64,000 nucleotides of DNA from Hygrophila difformis (GCA_030278955.1 JAOANR010000001.1:7552874-7616873), one strand, 5' to 3'; numbered from the stretch's first letter, positions 47,873-61,142 are shown. The notes: generated by a model not told the origin, from the sequence alone. Program-made: numbers and translations.

Positions 47873-48829
47873 TAGCATGTATAAGCTGTTCAGATGAAGA
47901 AGGGAAAAAAAAAAAAAAAAAAACTATTCAACTCATTAGTAGTATATTTTTATTTATCGGAACGAAATTCATTAAAATTAAAATATTCAATATATTCAAC
48001 GATTTTTTTCCTCATAAATACACTTATCTATAGTACTAAATATGTTTATAATGTGCCTAACAAAATTATTTTTATTTTGTAATTTCAGCGGATTGTTTGA
48101 AATCAAAACATAAAAATAAGATACCAGTCCTCCGAAGAATAAAAATTAAACAAGTGTAAAAAATCATAGGATCTGTTTGTTTAACGGTAAGTAGAGGGTC
48201 TAGGGTTTAAATTACTCAACGACAAACACCTACAAAATCCCATTTGATTAATTAAAAAGGGAGTGGTTTGCTGGTGTGATGGTCAGAATGATGTGTGAGT
48301 ATGACTGTACCATAACTTTATTGAATTAACAGCATTTGAGTACCTCCTCAATCCTATCAATCCTATTATAGTATAGGCAAATCCTAAGCCCCTAACATGA
48401 AATCAAAGAATTCAACCTTTTCAATATAATTACCACAATTTAACAAGAATCAAAGCAAAAAAAAAAAAAAATAGTACCCATTGGCCATTACCAAACATCA
48501 TGTGTGCAACCAAAAGGGAAAAGCCATATAACTAAATACAGGTATTATTATGGAACAGAATCTGCAGTCAAACCAAAATTGAAGGAACAAATCCTACTAC
48601 AAAAGTCACCACCACAAAATGATCCTACTCAGTACTCAAGAATCAGTCAGCACAAAAACTACTAAAATCAATCAACAAAGCAAACTACTACGAATTAGGT
48701 TAGAAAATATTTATACTTGAGATACATATACTCCATTAGTTTTTCTTCCAGAAAAAAATTTCCCAATCAGCAGTACTACTACTTCTTTCAGGTACAACCA
48801 GATCAGCCTCAAGTACTACTACTCCACTA

Positions 48830-49417
48830 CTAAGCACACGATAGAGTCATCAACAGAATCGCAGCCCTCTCTTCCTCCCGCAACTTGCTCATCAGTTTCC
48901 ATGATCTCTGCAGAACGATTTCGCTACCCAAAGATGTCAGCCGCATTTTCAAAATCTCCCGCACTTGGTCGCTTCGATCGGCGCTCGTTGCTGTTCTCTT
49001 CTTCTTTTTGTTCGTTTTCCCCGTATCCAATCCCAGAAGCTGCCGCCTCTTCTTGTTGTATTTGATCCCGCAGGCATTGCACAATGACTGATAAAAAAAA
49101 ATAACCATAGATGGAAATCGGAAACGGAGATTAGTTATTTTTAATTAATTAAAAATAAAATGAAGTTGAAATAATTGTAGTTAGGTATCAGTAATCACCT
49201 TGGGTCCAGCAGGACCGCCTCTCCACAGAGGAGTTTTGGTAGTGCTGCAGTCACTGCAAGCCTTCAATGAAGCGCTTTGGTGATTTCTCCCCTCGGAATC
49301 CGTTTTCTGAATCACCAAAGAAAAGAAATCAATTATGAATCGAGATTCGATCAGACCAAAATGTGATAATCTGCAAGCAGGAACCGAATCACTCACCGTA
49401 TCCACTTTTAGATCCAT
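48830..49417 (-). CDS. GATA transcription factor, class B with LLM domain
   Basis: Three exons: 49397-49417, 49199-49306 and 48830-49087, all phase 0 and with GT-AG introns; 128 residues from the ATG at 49417. The zinc finger CSDCSTTKTPLWRGGPAGPK (exon 2) continues into SLCNACGIKYNKKRR (exon 3), giving the C-X2-C-X18-C-X2-C pattern. A Lys-rich stretch (GKTNKKKKR) follows, then a leucine-rich helix, and AAILLMTLS at the C-terminus is the LLM motif of class B GATA factors (GNC, GNL, GATA15-17 group). Length and lack of other domains fit GATA15/16/17-type proteins, nuclear DNA-binding regulators of greening, growth and nitrogen and hormone responses. Ortholog identity is not claimed. The start was chosen because the upstream frame has an in-frame stop 27 bases before it. 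Confidence 0.9.
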
Positions 49418-49422
49418 ACCAT
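49408..49422 (-). promoter_or_regulatory. Tiny upstream ORF overlapping the GATA start codon
   Basis: ATG GTA TGG ATC TAA on the minus strand begins five bases before the main ATG and ends inside the coding sequence in another frame. If the 5' leader is as in the genome here, scanning ribosomes meet this ATG first. Confidence 0.5.
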
Positions 49423-49685
49423 GAATCAGAAGATTGCTCACTGAAATCTGTAAATATACCAACAAAAGGATTCAAAACAGACGACTAACAACAGATTCTG
49501 CTTCAGAACATGACACGATCGAGACGTACAAGCGCAAATCGCACTCAAAGATAGAAAACCGGTAGGGAAAAGTGATGATCAGAGGGTCTACGTAAGGCAG
49601 AGAATCGAAGGAGAAGAAGATAAGAGGACCAAGGAGCCGTGATTTTTAGTGTGAGCAATTTTGCGTGTTGTGCTGATCTAAGCCT

Positions 49686-49697
49686 TTTTATATAATC
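49686..49697 (-). promoter_or_regulatory. Probable TATA box of the GATA gene
   Basis: Minus strand reads TTATATAAAAAGG about 270 bases upstream of the ATG, followed by leader-like sequence. Confidence 0.5.
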
Positions 49698-49972
49698 CCA
49701 ACCAAAACCGGGACAACAAAAACCCTAGCTTTTTGTGGATTGACGATTTTGGCCCTCTTAAACTTCCAAAAAATTTAAAATCCCCAATAATGCAATCTCC
49801 GCCGTTGATGATGTTTTCATATTTGCTGGGGAAATTTTAAGGAAATGTTTGTTTTAAATGCTCAATGCATTTTCGAGAATATTTTGTCCACCGCCAAAAT
49901 AGGAAATAAAATTATATCTTTTGGCTTGAAAGCCAAGAAATAATTCAAGCCAAAAAATAAAATTATATTTAG

Positions 49973-50138
49973 AAGGTGTTTTGATAAGCTGTAAGAAAAT
50001 AGATTATCTGCTTATTGCGTTTTCAAAACGCAAATAATCAGTTTAACCGCTAAAAAAGGTGCTGCAAACCTGATTATTTGCATTTTGAAAACACAATAAT
50101 CAAATAATCTATTTTATATCTCTAATCCAAACACCCTC
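49973..50138. mobile_element. Palindromic MITE, copy B
   Basis: Second copy of the element at 37420-37584, same arms (AATAGATTATCTGCTTATTG, GCGTTTTCAAAACGC), with a few substitutions. Confidence 0.8.
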
Positions 50139-50224
50139 TTAATTTTCTTTAAAAATATCTCACATAATTTATTGATGAAACTAGAGGAAGATATTTTTAT
50201 GCCTTTTTTTTCTTGATATCCCAT

Positions 50225-50410
50225 CCGATGATTATTTATTTTAGGTGAATATCAGGGTATCCCTATGCCACATTAGACATAAGACTAATCCTTCGAGTAT
50301 CTGCAAGGGCAATTAAGGGCGCCTCTCTCAAAGCAATTTTTTGCATACACAAGGCTCGAACCCGAAACCTTGCTTAAGCGACTAGAGTCCCCATCTACTC
50401 AAGCAAACTA
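50225..50410 (-). mobile_element. Au-like tRNA-derived SINE
   Basis: Reverse orientation: on the + strand AAGGCTCGAACCCGAAACC is the complement of a box B, and TTGCTTAAGCGACTAGAG lies where box A is expected. The upstream text (TCCTTCGAGTATCTGCAAGG) resembles the body of Au SINEs known from many angiosperms. Different family from the other SINEs here. Confidence 0.65.
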
Positions 50411-51240
50411 CTGTTGGTGATGATCATTTAATTTATGTATTAATTTTTTTTAATTCTTAAAATTTAAAGTAGATTTTACTTTTAAACAATACTTTACACC
50501 TTATCTATAGTAAAACGAACATAGGAAAATTATTATGGTATAAAAAATTTAATAAATGGATTAAAGGAAATAGAAGGCACTCAAAGTAAAGATTTTTTTA
50601 GGGGTTATTGACAAGAATTTGAAGAATTTTCTTTTAGGACTATTGCAGAATAGAATGGTATTTCATAATTAGTGAATCTTGTGAAAGGGACTTGTCGAGC
50701 TAAGTATGTAGGTTAGTGGTAATTAATGGCACAAGATCATTGAAGTAAAAGAGTAGTCAATTTTGTGATGTGATTTTTGTATTTAATTATTGGTCAGTAG
50801 GTAGGATGCCAAATATTTATGTAAGTAATTGTTGGTTTTTCTAATTAAATAAAAGTATGGAGGATTGGAGATGAGTTGAAGGGAGGGACAAAATACTAAT
50901 GTCATAATGAGGTTGGTAAGGGAAACTACAAGATTATGGCCTAATATTAATGCATTATGTTTGTCATTGATAAGGCTGCTATATTTTGTAATATTTTGGG
51001 TCCTAAAAGTTTAGTAGTAATTTATTTTTTCTAAAAAATATATGAAATATCCTTTTATTGTGTGTGTTCATTATAATATGCAGTTATTTAGTATTATTAT
51101 TTACAGAACAACACCACTGATAAATTCTTTAACGTTAATGTTCATGTGCAATGTAGACCATCATTTACCAATATTTACATTGTAAAATTTTATCAAAAAT
51201 TTGTAGACCATAATTCAATCCAAATTTCAATGAGCTTAAT

Positions 51241-51700
51241 AGGGCCCGTTTGGATTGGCTTTTGAAAAAAGCAGAAGCCAAAAGCAGAAGCAGAAGTGAA
51301 AGCCAAAAGCAGAAACAGGTAACTTTTGTGTTTGGATGGAATGTTTGAAAAGCAGCTTTTTTTCAAAAGTGTGTTTGGATGTGTAAAAGTAAAAAATGCT
51401 TTTTAAATGTGTAAATTACAAAAGAACATGCTAATTAATATGATAATATGATATATTTATAGTGTAATTTATATTAAGTAATGAGGGTATTTAAGTCTTT
51501 GCACAATTTACGAAGTGCTTTTGGCTTCTGCTTTTTGGAGAAGCACCCCTGGGCTGCTTCTCCCAAAAGCACTTTTGCAGCTTTTCGAGGTGCTTCTGCT
51601 TTTTTTGAAAAGCCAAACCAAACGTTTATTTTCCACCAAAAGTGCTTTTGGCAGAAGCAAAAGCCAAAAGCACCTTACCAAAAGTCATTCCAAACACCCT
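51241..51700. mobile_element. MITE of GCAGAAGC/GCTTTTGGC type, copy A
   Basis: Left end AGGGCCCGTTTGGATTGGCT, right end (reverse complement) TGAGGGTGTTTGGAATGACT. Both flanks are dense in AAAAGCAGAAGC or its complement; centre AT-rich. Same family, inverted, at 60690-61142. Confidence 0.8.
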
Positions 51701-54700
51701 CATAATACTGTGATTATCTAGCAAATGAAAAATGAAGTCATAATACTATTCGCTCCACTCTATAATGGTTGATTCATAATCTTCACTAAATTCAGTATAA
51801 ATAAAACATACAGGTAAGCCAACAAGAGGAAAAAGATTCCAGTTGTTTTGGGACTTTGTGGTCCAATCATGTCAGGTATACCTGAACCTGAATAGTAGCA
51901 GTATTACTGTATTAATTATCGTGATTTTTCTTTTTAATCAATTTAAAAAAGAAATCGAAGTAGTACTACTCCTTTTACAGTTTCCCTGTATTTCCATCAC
52001 TGCCAAATTATGAAATTCTCTTTATCCGCTTCATCCAATCATCCATGTCACTGGAACCTAGAAAGTATAGAAACCAAAGGAACAGATTAATTGTTTACGC
52101 TCAGTGTTACACAAATCTGTCGTCTGTTAACGAATTCGCTAACTCTTAAACATCTAATTTGAGAAAGCATATTGTTCATAAAAGATACCAATATGTAAAA
52201 TTTGGCACTAGAGAAACAATCAGAGGCACATGACATGAGCTAATTATAGAAACAGACAGATATATGCTCTTATTATATGATTAGGAATAAATACTGTATT
52301 TGTTTGATTCTAACTATGACAACATGGCAATAATATTTTGATGTGGAGAAGCTGCCTGTGGCCCTAGAAAGCATTCATCATTTCACCTGCTAAGAAATTT
52401 TCAATGAGTATGAATTCATTGTTTATAAATCAATTCAATGGGTGGATCATCAAACATAATGTAATTCTATTTCCTTAAAGAGAGCATTTTAAACCTTTCT
52501 ATCTGTCTCGAATAGGAGTGAATCAAACTTGGTCACATCATGAGCCTCAACGTTGATTGTTCTAAGAAAATGACAAAAAAAGTAAGCTAGGAGTCTCTGG
52601 CAACAAAGAAGGGGTTGAAATAAGCCTTCAAATTCTTGTAATCACTCTAGAATCTAGATGAGTGCTTTTGTAATATGTCTACTCTTAAGAAGGATCTGAA
52701 TGAGAGTTCATCTCTGAAATCACCCTGAAGGCCCAACATGAAGCATTACACACACACAGCTTAAGGTGGTATGGATTGAATTATAATTAATTTCTTTGCT
52801 ACAAATAAGAACCTTTTGTTCCAACCCATTTCTTTACCTTTCCACATCTTAAGAAGCCAATCAAAGTCAGCTCTTCACCTCCATTTGGGTGGCCACTGGT
52901 TATCCTAAATGCGTCCAATCATCCATCTTAGAAGACAAATGAAAATGAAGAATTTATTGAACTGGTAAGAAGTATAGATTTTTCACTGCTAAAAAAAGTA
53001 CAGATTTCTCATTGTTGTTAATCTATTTCCCAAAAGTTTTCTCATACAACATAAACATCTCTTAATGCAGCAGCATGTGATGTAAAAGCAAAAACATAGA
53101 AGGCACATTTTTACCAATATGAAAAGGTTATTCAAATAAATTGGTAGAAATAGCAGCTTGGATAAGAGAGTTTCAGTGGCTAATAAAACAAATAAATCAT
53201 GAAATAAGATCAGTGATTGTGTTAACAAAAATTTCATTAAAACCTATCCTGAGTAGTAAATCATCAAGTAATCCCAATCAATCTGTCATAAGCCCTCATC
53301 TTCTTGTCTAATGTTAATGGCATAGACAAGAGGAGCAATTTCTACAAAAAACGAAAAGCTTAAAAGGCAACCAAAAAGTTGTCAGAACTCAGTCCATCGA
53401 AGATAAATTCAGATTGCACAGGAGAAACAATCAAATGTAATAGAAACAATTTTATAAATCACATTACAAAAAGCAATAGGTCCTAGTTTTTTTTTTTTGT
53501 TTTTTTTTGGGTGAGCCATAACGGCCAGCAAAGGAAATACTAGGTCCTAGTTGAGAAAGCATTTTGAGGTTCTTTGTCTCGGAAATCAAACAAATGAAGT
53601 CTCTTTAAAATGAACCATAAACAGATAATCGTTGAGCAAATTTAAAGCCCAGGGAATAATATAAATGCAAAGGTCTTGAATCTTAACTTTATTGAAAGAA
53701 GGCTAAGTGGCAATCCATTTCGTCCAGGACGGAGCTGAGTGTGACTTCACGTCTCAGTGATTTTCCAAGGCTGAATAAGGTTGCATCAAGAAGGCCTGAT
53801 TGATATCATCAGTCACTTTTCTTGAAATTAAAGCTGTGCACTCCTGTGTATCAGAAATAGAAGGATTATTAAAAGTATAAAGCTGTAAAAGTATATTAAT
53901 CCATATATTAACACTCCAACAATCAAGATTAGGACTTCTAAAACCAGAAATTGTTTGAGATCTCTTCTTAGAACAAATAAGGTATGTCTGTCACCTCATT
54001 AACCCCAATGCTACTTAGCTCTCTGTTTATAATGAAAGTTATCAGTAGCACATGGGTTTTCCAGCTCCCTTCTTAATCCGAATCTCCAATATACTCCATA
54101 CTATTATCTTTTGTTTGAACTCTTTTCTGGTCAATCAACTCTTTTTCAAGCTTTTTTTGGTCATAGCAGTGTGGCTCTTCCTCTTCCAGTAAATCCACTG
54201 ACGGTCCCTAAAGAAGATTCAGTGCAATCAATGCCCATTCGACCATCTATGTCATATTGGAATCCAGATCTATTAAAACAGGTGCTGCTGATCATTGTCC
54301 ATCAACAGGACAATCAAAGTTACATGATCAGAGGCCTTCACAGTCTCTGGTGAGCCATCGCCTCCTCTACTCTGATCTTAATGGTGTTTGGTTCTTCGGT
54401 CTTCACTTGTCACTGCCATTGTAACGTGTGAACAAGGGGCCTTCCTATTTTGCCTTACCAGAGATATATCATTTCAAGCACTTCCAAAATTCGTAATGAG
54501 GGTTGGATTTCTCAAATCAACATCTTGTTGCTCAGAAAGGTGTAGGGAATTCGTCGAGACACAAGGTTCTCCAGAAAATACAGGGTTGAGCATTCGGATT
54601 TTTGGGTTGGATTAGGCGCAATCCGAAAACCTAAACTTCTAGTATTAAATATCAATCCAAAATCCAACCATAAAATCAGTACTCCGCAAATACATAGTAT

Positions 54701-55702
54701 AACACTCCAGCAATCTGAAAATAAATACAAATCCAAAATAGCACAAAACCATAAAAATCTACTTCAACACAAGTACTCAACACCCCTTTGATCATTCAAA
54801 ATCCGAGTACTCAACACAAGTACTCAGACACAATCAAGAAACTCGATCAACGCTCCGTTCCATACACTGCCTGGGCACCAATATTCCCGGAGTAAAGCTA
54901 GCAAATTCAGCATCGCTTATTTATTTTATGAATGGAAATGCTAAATTTCTAATGAACATTATGTAAATTAAACAGTCAACAGGCATTGATTCAAATAAAC
55001 TTATAGGAAATCAATGTAAAAATACAAAACCAGGTTCATATTTATACATAACAATTGCCTCTGGTAGCCAGCTGTGACTCAGAAAAATCTTCCCAAGAGA
55101 CGAGCAGAGTGTTCAATGAACCAAAAGTATGATGAAGCTGTATGGTTGCAAAATTTAAATATACCGACTCCATTGCACTGTGAAATCCAGTGTACATGGA
55201 AAATGATTTTCCATATGACATGTAGCATTTAATGTTTCTTTCCAACAAAACATCAAGGCGACGCGAAATAGACAAAAGGAAGACTCTACATTTCAAGCAG
55301 GTTTGATTTTTCATCAAAGACATGCCTCAACTGGCTGACGACACCACACGACCTTTTTTTAATTATTCAGCCCACACGGAGGACCAAAACACATGACCCG
55401 ACGACTTTCATCTCTTCATTCGCAACTGGAATATGCACCTCATATGGAATCCCCATACCTGACTGACGACGGCCCTCCTGACAACAGACAATTCAGCCAG
55501 CCATACTTGTAGGATTTGCATTCCAACAAGACAAGCCTTCATTCATGTCACTGCCAATAGTGCTACACAAATGTCAGAACATAAAACCTTGAGACATCTA
55601 AATTGGACAACTGGAACTAACGAATAAGAGTTATTTCCAGTGAGGCCGAATTAGCATATGCACAGGTCAAATGAAGTGCCCAGACGAAGTGCAGTGTTTA
55701 CC

Positions 55703-57085
55703 TCAACTGAATTTGAACCCCCCAGATGGAACTGGAAGGTCACCGCCTCCAAAGTTGAAGCCAGATTGCTGAGCCTCACCAGAGATGAGCTGCTCGTCAT
55801 CTTCTTCTAACCAATATGTTTCAAGAATCTTCACAGCCTTTTCATAAATTTCATTGTTGTCATGACTTTGAAGATTTTCAATCTTCTCTAGACCTTCTGC
55901 CTCATCAATCATCTGCGCAAAGAGATTTACATCACCGCTATTGCCCTGGTTCTTCTCAGCTTCTCCGACTTTCAGAATATTTTCAAGGCCTTCCAAGCAG
56001 ACTGTTATTATTCTCGGATCAGGGCAAACTAGCAGATCACACAGTGGCTTTATGCATCCCTCACGCACCAAAATTCTGCCAAATAAATTAAACTAAGTTT
56101 TGAAAGTGTGGCAATTACATACTCCCAAAGGAAAATAGTGGGAAAATATAATTACTTTATTTGGTCATGAGTTCCTCCGGAAGTTGAATTGGAAATAGCC
56201 CAGGCAGCTTCTTTCTTTATTTCGAACTCGGCATTTTGAAGTAACATAACGAGAGGAGAGATGATACCTGCCTCAATAACAGTCTGCACAATGAATAAAA
56301 ACAACTTTATAATTTAATCGCTTACAAATAAAGTACAAACGGGGCATTGATTCATGTCAATTAAACCAAAGCAACAAAACAAAAGCAAGTTCCATAGCTC
56401 ATAAAAATTAATTAAACACTAAATATGATCAGTATCCTGTACAGCTATACTGACAGACAATGATGAATTTAAGCTTTCTTTTCAATTCTCAAAACAAGAT
56501 TAAAGAAGAGAAGTAAATGTGGGGTTCGTGGCAAAAGTAACTTCAATTTATGATCATACCTGGATCTGATCCTTATTTCCAGCAGTGATGTTGGAGATGG
56601 TCCAGCATGCTTCCTTTTTAATGCTCTTCTTATAACTTTCTGTTAACAAGTTATGCAGGCAAGGCAGAGCCCCATTATCAATGATAACCTGAAAGGAAAG
56701 AGTTGAAATTATACCAACGAACATGTAAAACTAAAGTTGAAGATAAAAATGAGTTATTAATAATCAGCAAATATCAAATGTTTCTTTGAAATGTCTCACA
56801 ATTGAATTCTAATAATCTAGTAAAGGAAATCGTTATGCATGGACAGATGTTGAGACACTCATCATCAACAATTTTACAGTGAGCACAGCATCATATTCCA
56901 GTCAACTCTGAAGTATGTCAAAGCTTAGTAAGTCATTGATACAACACACCCTTCACAGACAGTAAAACAATCAGAAATGATAACAAGGTTATGGCTTCGT
57001 CTGGATCAAATTCTTAATATGGGTGAAAGTGGGTTTTTGGTGTGAATAGTGCTCATGCTCGATTCCCAGTAAAATGTAGCTCTAA

Positions 57086-57121
<36 letters not shown>

Positions 57122-59311
57122 TTCCTCCGTTCTCGAAATTTTGGAACATTTCAATTTTTCACGCAATTCAATACACATTTTTAACTCTTAATATCTCAAA
57201 TTGTATAAAAGTAAAAATTATAAAAATTTAATATTCTAAAACTACATGATTAGACGAATCTAACAAGATCTTCCTTGACTATGTTTTATGTTATATTACA
57301 ATGTTTAAAAATTGAATCAAATGTATTGAATGAATAGTATAAACTATTCACATATTTCAACTAATAGAAAACGGAGGGAGTATATAATATGGCTTTTGAA
57401 TTGTTGCGCGATAAAGGAATATTGTTGATGTCTCCAGACAGATACCTGAGTCTGAATGTCATCACCAGTAACAATATTACCCACAGTACGCAGGGCAGGA
57501 ATCAAGACAGATGGTGAAGGATGACTGCAAAACAAGAAAGAACATAGACAAAACATCACCACGAATAGTTTAGCAGATTAACTGGGAAAGGATTTATCAA
57601 CAGCAATTTTGATATTAAATAAAGTCGTGTTTCTGTCTCTTACAGTAGAAGCTCAACCAAACGAGGGCACACACCAGCCTCTATCACAGCTTGGATCTTA
57701 TCATTAATACCATCAGAGAGATATGAGAGAGCCCAGCATGCATCTGTAAGGACCTCTTCATCATTTGTATGTATAAGACGAGTAAGAACAGGGAGGGCTG
57801 GCTTGACCTGCTCAATGATTTTCAAATAGCGGTTTTAGTTTCACAGAACTATCGGGAAAAATATCATAACAAAATAAAACTAAATTGAAGGACAAACATT
57901 CTCAAATTGAGGTTGTGGCTTTCCCCGACAGAAGTTTGAAAGTGTCCATGTGGCATTTCGTAGCATTGACAGCTTGGCCTGATCATTAAATTGTGCTAAT
58001 AATGGCATTAAAGCTCCATAACCAAGGACAAGGTCGCGACACTTTGGTGAGTCACCAGCAACATTTCCCAATGCCCAAACAGCCTATAACATAACATAAA
58101 AGCACAGAAATCCAAATAATGAAATCAGTATGATTGGCCTATAGTAGGGCAAAAACTGCAATTAAATGGCATATCTTGCAGCAGCAGTTGGCAATCCATA
58201 CCTGCTCACGAACATCATCACTTGAAGAACTAAGAAGTCTCACAAATATTGGAACAGCACCATGATCAATCACAACTTTGGTGTTGTCAGATGTACCAGA
58301 AGCAATATTAGTGAGAGCCCATGCAGCCTCAAACTAGAGAGGAAAAAAAACTTTTAAAATGACAATACAAAACAATATCTAAACAAATTATAAGAGCAAC
58401 CTCCAGTGGCAACTACAACCGGCTATATAACTATTTACCTGGAGTTGTGGATAATCATCTCTGGCAAGAAACTCAACAAACCGAGGCACAACCCCAGATT
58501 GGATCACTTCTTCTATTGGAGGATTGCGCTCTGTCAGGCATAATCACCATAAAGGAATTAAAGAATAGAACAAAAGTTTATAAGCACAAACAATTCAAAA
58601 AAAGTATCTCAATATGCATAAATAAAAGCTATTTGCCTATTGAAAGAAGTTTGCGGAACTGAGTTGTGGCCTCAAGCTGCAGTGCACCATCATTCGACCA
58701 GACACCAGCAACCATAGCAGGAAGGCTTTCCAACTACAAAAATATAGCATATGCAGAACATAAGTTTTAACCGAGAAAGTAACATAAAATTCATATTTTA
58801 CGCTAAGCTTCCTCCTGAAAGGAGCTATTATTATGGGCGATACATTGCAAATAACTCACCACATTCGAAATAACCAAACCGACTAAATATTCAATCGCCA
58901 TTTACCAGTACGTGTATAAGAAAAAACAAGAAAGTAGGTCATCCGTATAGCAAAAACAATGACAAACGCAACATTGCAACAGATTCATCAATCAATAAAT
59001 AAAAGCATCAACACAATCCGATCAGATCCAAGCATGATACCTAGATTCACCATTTAAAAAACAAAATTGAAAACAGATAAAAATCCAGAAATGACAGATA
59101 CCTTCTTATCAAGCTGCGGAACGCTAACTGTAGGCTGAAACTGCTGTGCTTGAAGCCCCTCGCGACGCTTCTTTAACAAATTCTCCTCTCTTTTACTCTT
59201 CCGGATCTCCACCATATTGTCCTCCCTTCGTCGTCGCCCCTCATCCGCGTCAACCGCCACCTTGTACCGGCTCCGGCGAACCTCCGTCCTCGCGCCCGGT
59301 CTCAGAGACAT
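55703..59311 (-). CDS. Importin subunit alpha (nuclear import adaptor)
   Basis: Ten exons: 59102-59311, 58637-58733, 58439-58530, 58202-58333, 57898-58083, 57644-57807, 57446-57524, 56560-56688, 56156-56283, 55703-56075. Frames join exactly to 529 residues, the usual family length. Residues 1-70 are the importin-beta-binding region ([33 protein letters not shown]). Residues about 71-500 are armadillo repeats with the NLS-binding Trp/Asn pairs ([55 protein letters not shown]); one repeat has RTVGNIVTG instead. The end [18 protein letters not shown] is the conserved exportin-binding tail. It carries NLS cargo to importin beta at the nuclear pore. All introns are GT-AG except intron 2 (58531-58636), which starts GC. 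The intron at 56689-57445 holds a Stowaway MITE and a TA microsatellite. No broken codon: probably a functional gene. Confidence 0.96.
57089..57120. repeat. TA microsatellite in importin alpha intron
   Basis: About sixteen TA units directly before a Stowaway MITE, whose target TA they may have supplied. Confidence 0.95.
57119..57382 (+). mobile_element. Stowaway-like MITE, copy 12, in importin alpha intron
   Basis: TACTTCCTCCGTTCTCG ... AAACGGAGGGAGTA, core GACGAATCTAACAAGATCTT. It lies wholly within the intron 56689-57445. Confidence 0.9.
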
Positions 59312-59759
59312 CGTTGCGGCGATCCAAATCCGGAAAGGACAAAACCGATAAGCGATAATTGCCGGATTCTTCTTGTGTGTCAGATGAGTATGGAGGATCG
59401 AAGAATATTGGGATACGGAGGAAACCTTCGGAATGTGTTTTTTGCTAGAGCGATGTATAGAGGGAGAGAGAATTTCTTCCCCTTTTTCTTTTGGGCGGAA
59501 TAGCGGCATGTGACATGAAAATGAGATGATGATAATTAGCGGTTCTCCTGGAAATAACCTCACATTTCTTTTTATTAACGATGATGCCATTCATTTCCAA
59601 TTTTGGTCTATTGGGCCGGGAGTAGCACGATCAATTTGGGCTGACCTATTTTTGGGCTATAGCTTATGTGAGCCCAATATAAATATTGGCCTATGGTATT
59701 TGCTAATACATAATGGTATGCATTTTTATTTAAAGTTTTAATAAATAATTCAATTAATT

Positions 59760-59932
59760 TTTTTGGATGAGTCATTCAAGACCTGGAAATAAATGGTGGA
59801 AGACCATGTCACACAAATTATAAAGGAAACAAAGGGGAGGGACAGGGCGCTAGGTGGGGATTCGAACCCCCCACCCCCAACCAATAGGTTGGGAGTTGGG
59901 GGACTTATCACTAGTGTAAGTCTCTAACCCCA
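59760..59932 (-). mobile_element. tRNA-derived SINE, copy 7
   Basis: Reverse copy with GGGGATTCGAACCCCCCACC (box B complement), GGACTTATCACTAGTGTAAG (box A region) and GGGGAGGGACAGGGC. Confidence 0.8.
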
Positions 59933-60689
59933 ATAATTCAATGAATTTGAAGTATTATTACATTATTTAAGTTTATAAATATTTGGCGAATCTGTGAAAT
60001 AAATATAAATTAATATTGTAAAAAATACGTAAATTTTGTTTAAATTAATATTTACATAAATTAAACAATTAATAACAACTTGATACATTTTCTAAATCGT
60101 CAAAATCATTTAAATATTGTCATGCCAATAACTTTTGATTGTACTATTAATTTATTTTATTTAATAAATTAACCCATCAAAATCGTACATTGGGGGAATT
60201 CTAGGATACGAAAGTATATAGTTTTATTATGTAGCAATCAAATAATGAAGTAAACAATTACACATGAACTTACCTCGTTTTTCCATAAAATAAGACAAAG
60301 ATATCAACATCAAATAGACAATGGGCAATAGCATAGTAGTATTAATTAGAGGGTTGAAAAGCACGTACGAATCTAAAATGAAAGTGATCAAATGGTGTGT
60401 GATTGAAGTCGACTTAACATCAACAATTTTTATAATAGACGAATAAATTATTTAAATTCAAATAATCCAATAGCAATTGGACCTATATTTTTGTTCAACA
60501 ATACCACCACTCATCAATAGAAAGCCTTAGGCAGCAATATTCAACGTCTAATTAATTTTGTCTGATGAAATTTTTATAGTGCGTGGCATTATGTATTAAA
60601 TATGATAATTGAAATTGTTTAATCCTAAATCGATCTATAAAAATAAATAAATGTAAATATGATAACAAAGCTCATAATAAGATGACTTA

Positions 60690-61142
60690 GAGCCTGTTTG
60701 GAATGACTTTTTTTCAAGTGTTTTTTGGCTTTTGCTTCCGCCAAAAACACTTCTGAAGGAAAAAGAGTATTTGTTTTGGCTTTTTTGAAAAAACAAAAGC
60801 ACCTCGAAAAAGCTGCAAAAAGTGCTTATGGGAGAAGCAGCCCAGGGGTGCTTCTTCGAAAAGTATAAGCCAAAAGCACCTAGTAATGTGTGCAGAGTCA
60901 TAAATGTCTCTATTAATTTATTTAAATTACACTATAAATATATACTATCATATATAAATATCATATTCTTTTTGGTAATTTATACGTTTCAAAAGCACTT
61001 TTTACTTTTACACATCCAAACACATTTTTTGAAAAAAAAAACTGTTTTTCAAGCATTCCATCCAAACATAACAGTTAGCTGCTTCTGGTTTTGGCTTCCA
61101 CTTTTGCTTCTGCTTTTTTAAAAGTCAATCCAAAAAAGCTCT
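60690..61142. mobile_element. MITE of GCAGAAGC/GCTTTTGGC type, copy B
   Basis: Inverted relative to 51241-51700: AGAGCCTGTTTGGAATGACT ... AAAAGTCAATCCAAAAAAGC. The shared inner text includes CAGCCCAGGGGTGCTTCT, the complement of AGAAGCACCCCTGGGCTG in copy A. Confidence 0.8.

Larger units (their letters stand above)
45990..48829. other. Intergenic, repeats only
   Basis: No gene. Contains a probable MITE (46411-46632), Stowaway copy 11 and a SINE, with AT-rich filler and a poly-A run near 47907. Confidence 0.6.
49700..55702. other. 6-kb intergenic stretch between GATA and importin alpha
   Basis: No confident gene. Holds two MITEs and an Au-like SINE. Frames at 54111-54353 and 54388-54615 are moderately open but lack ATG starts and known motifs, so they may be fragments of a decayed element. 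55330-55700 is probably 3' flank of importin alpha. Confidence 0.55.

Noticed and set aside
51481..51721. ORF sharing HPWAASP with one at 60635-60901
   Set aside because: Similarity reflects two copies of the same MITE in opposite orientation, not a protein family.
53485..53530. Possible eighth SINE fragment
   Set aside because: Only a T-run and about 25 bases (GGTGAGCCATAACGGCC) resemble the tail of the family; too short to call.
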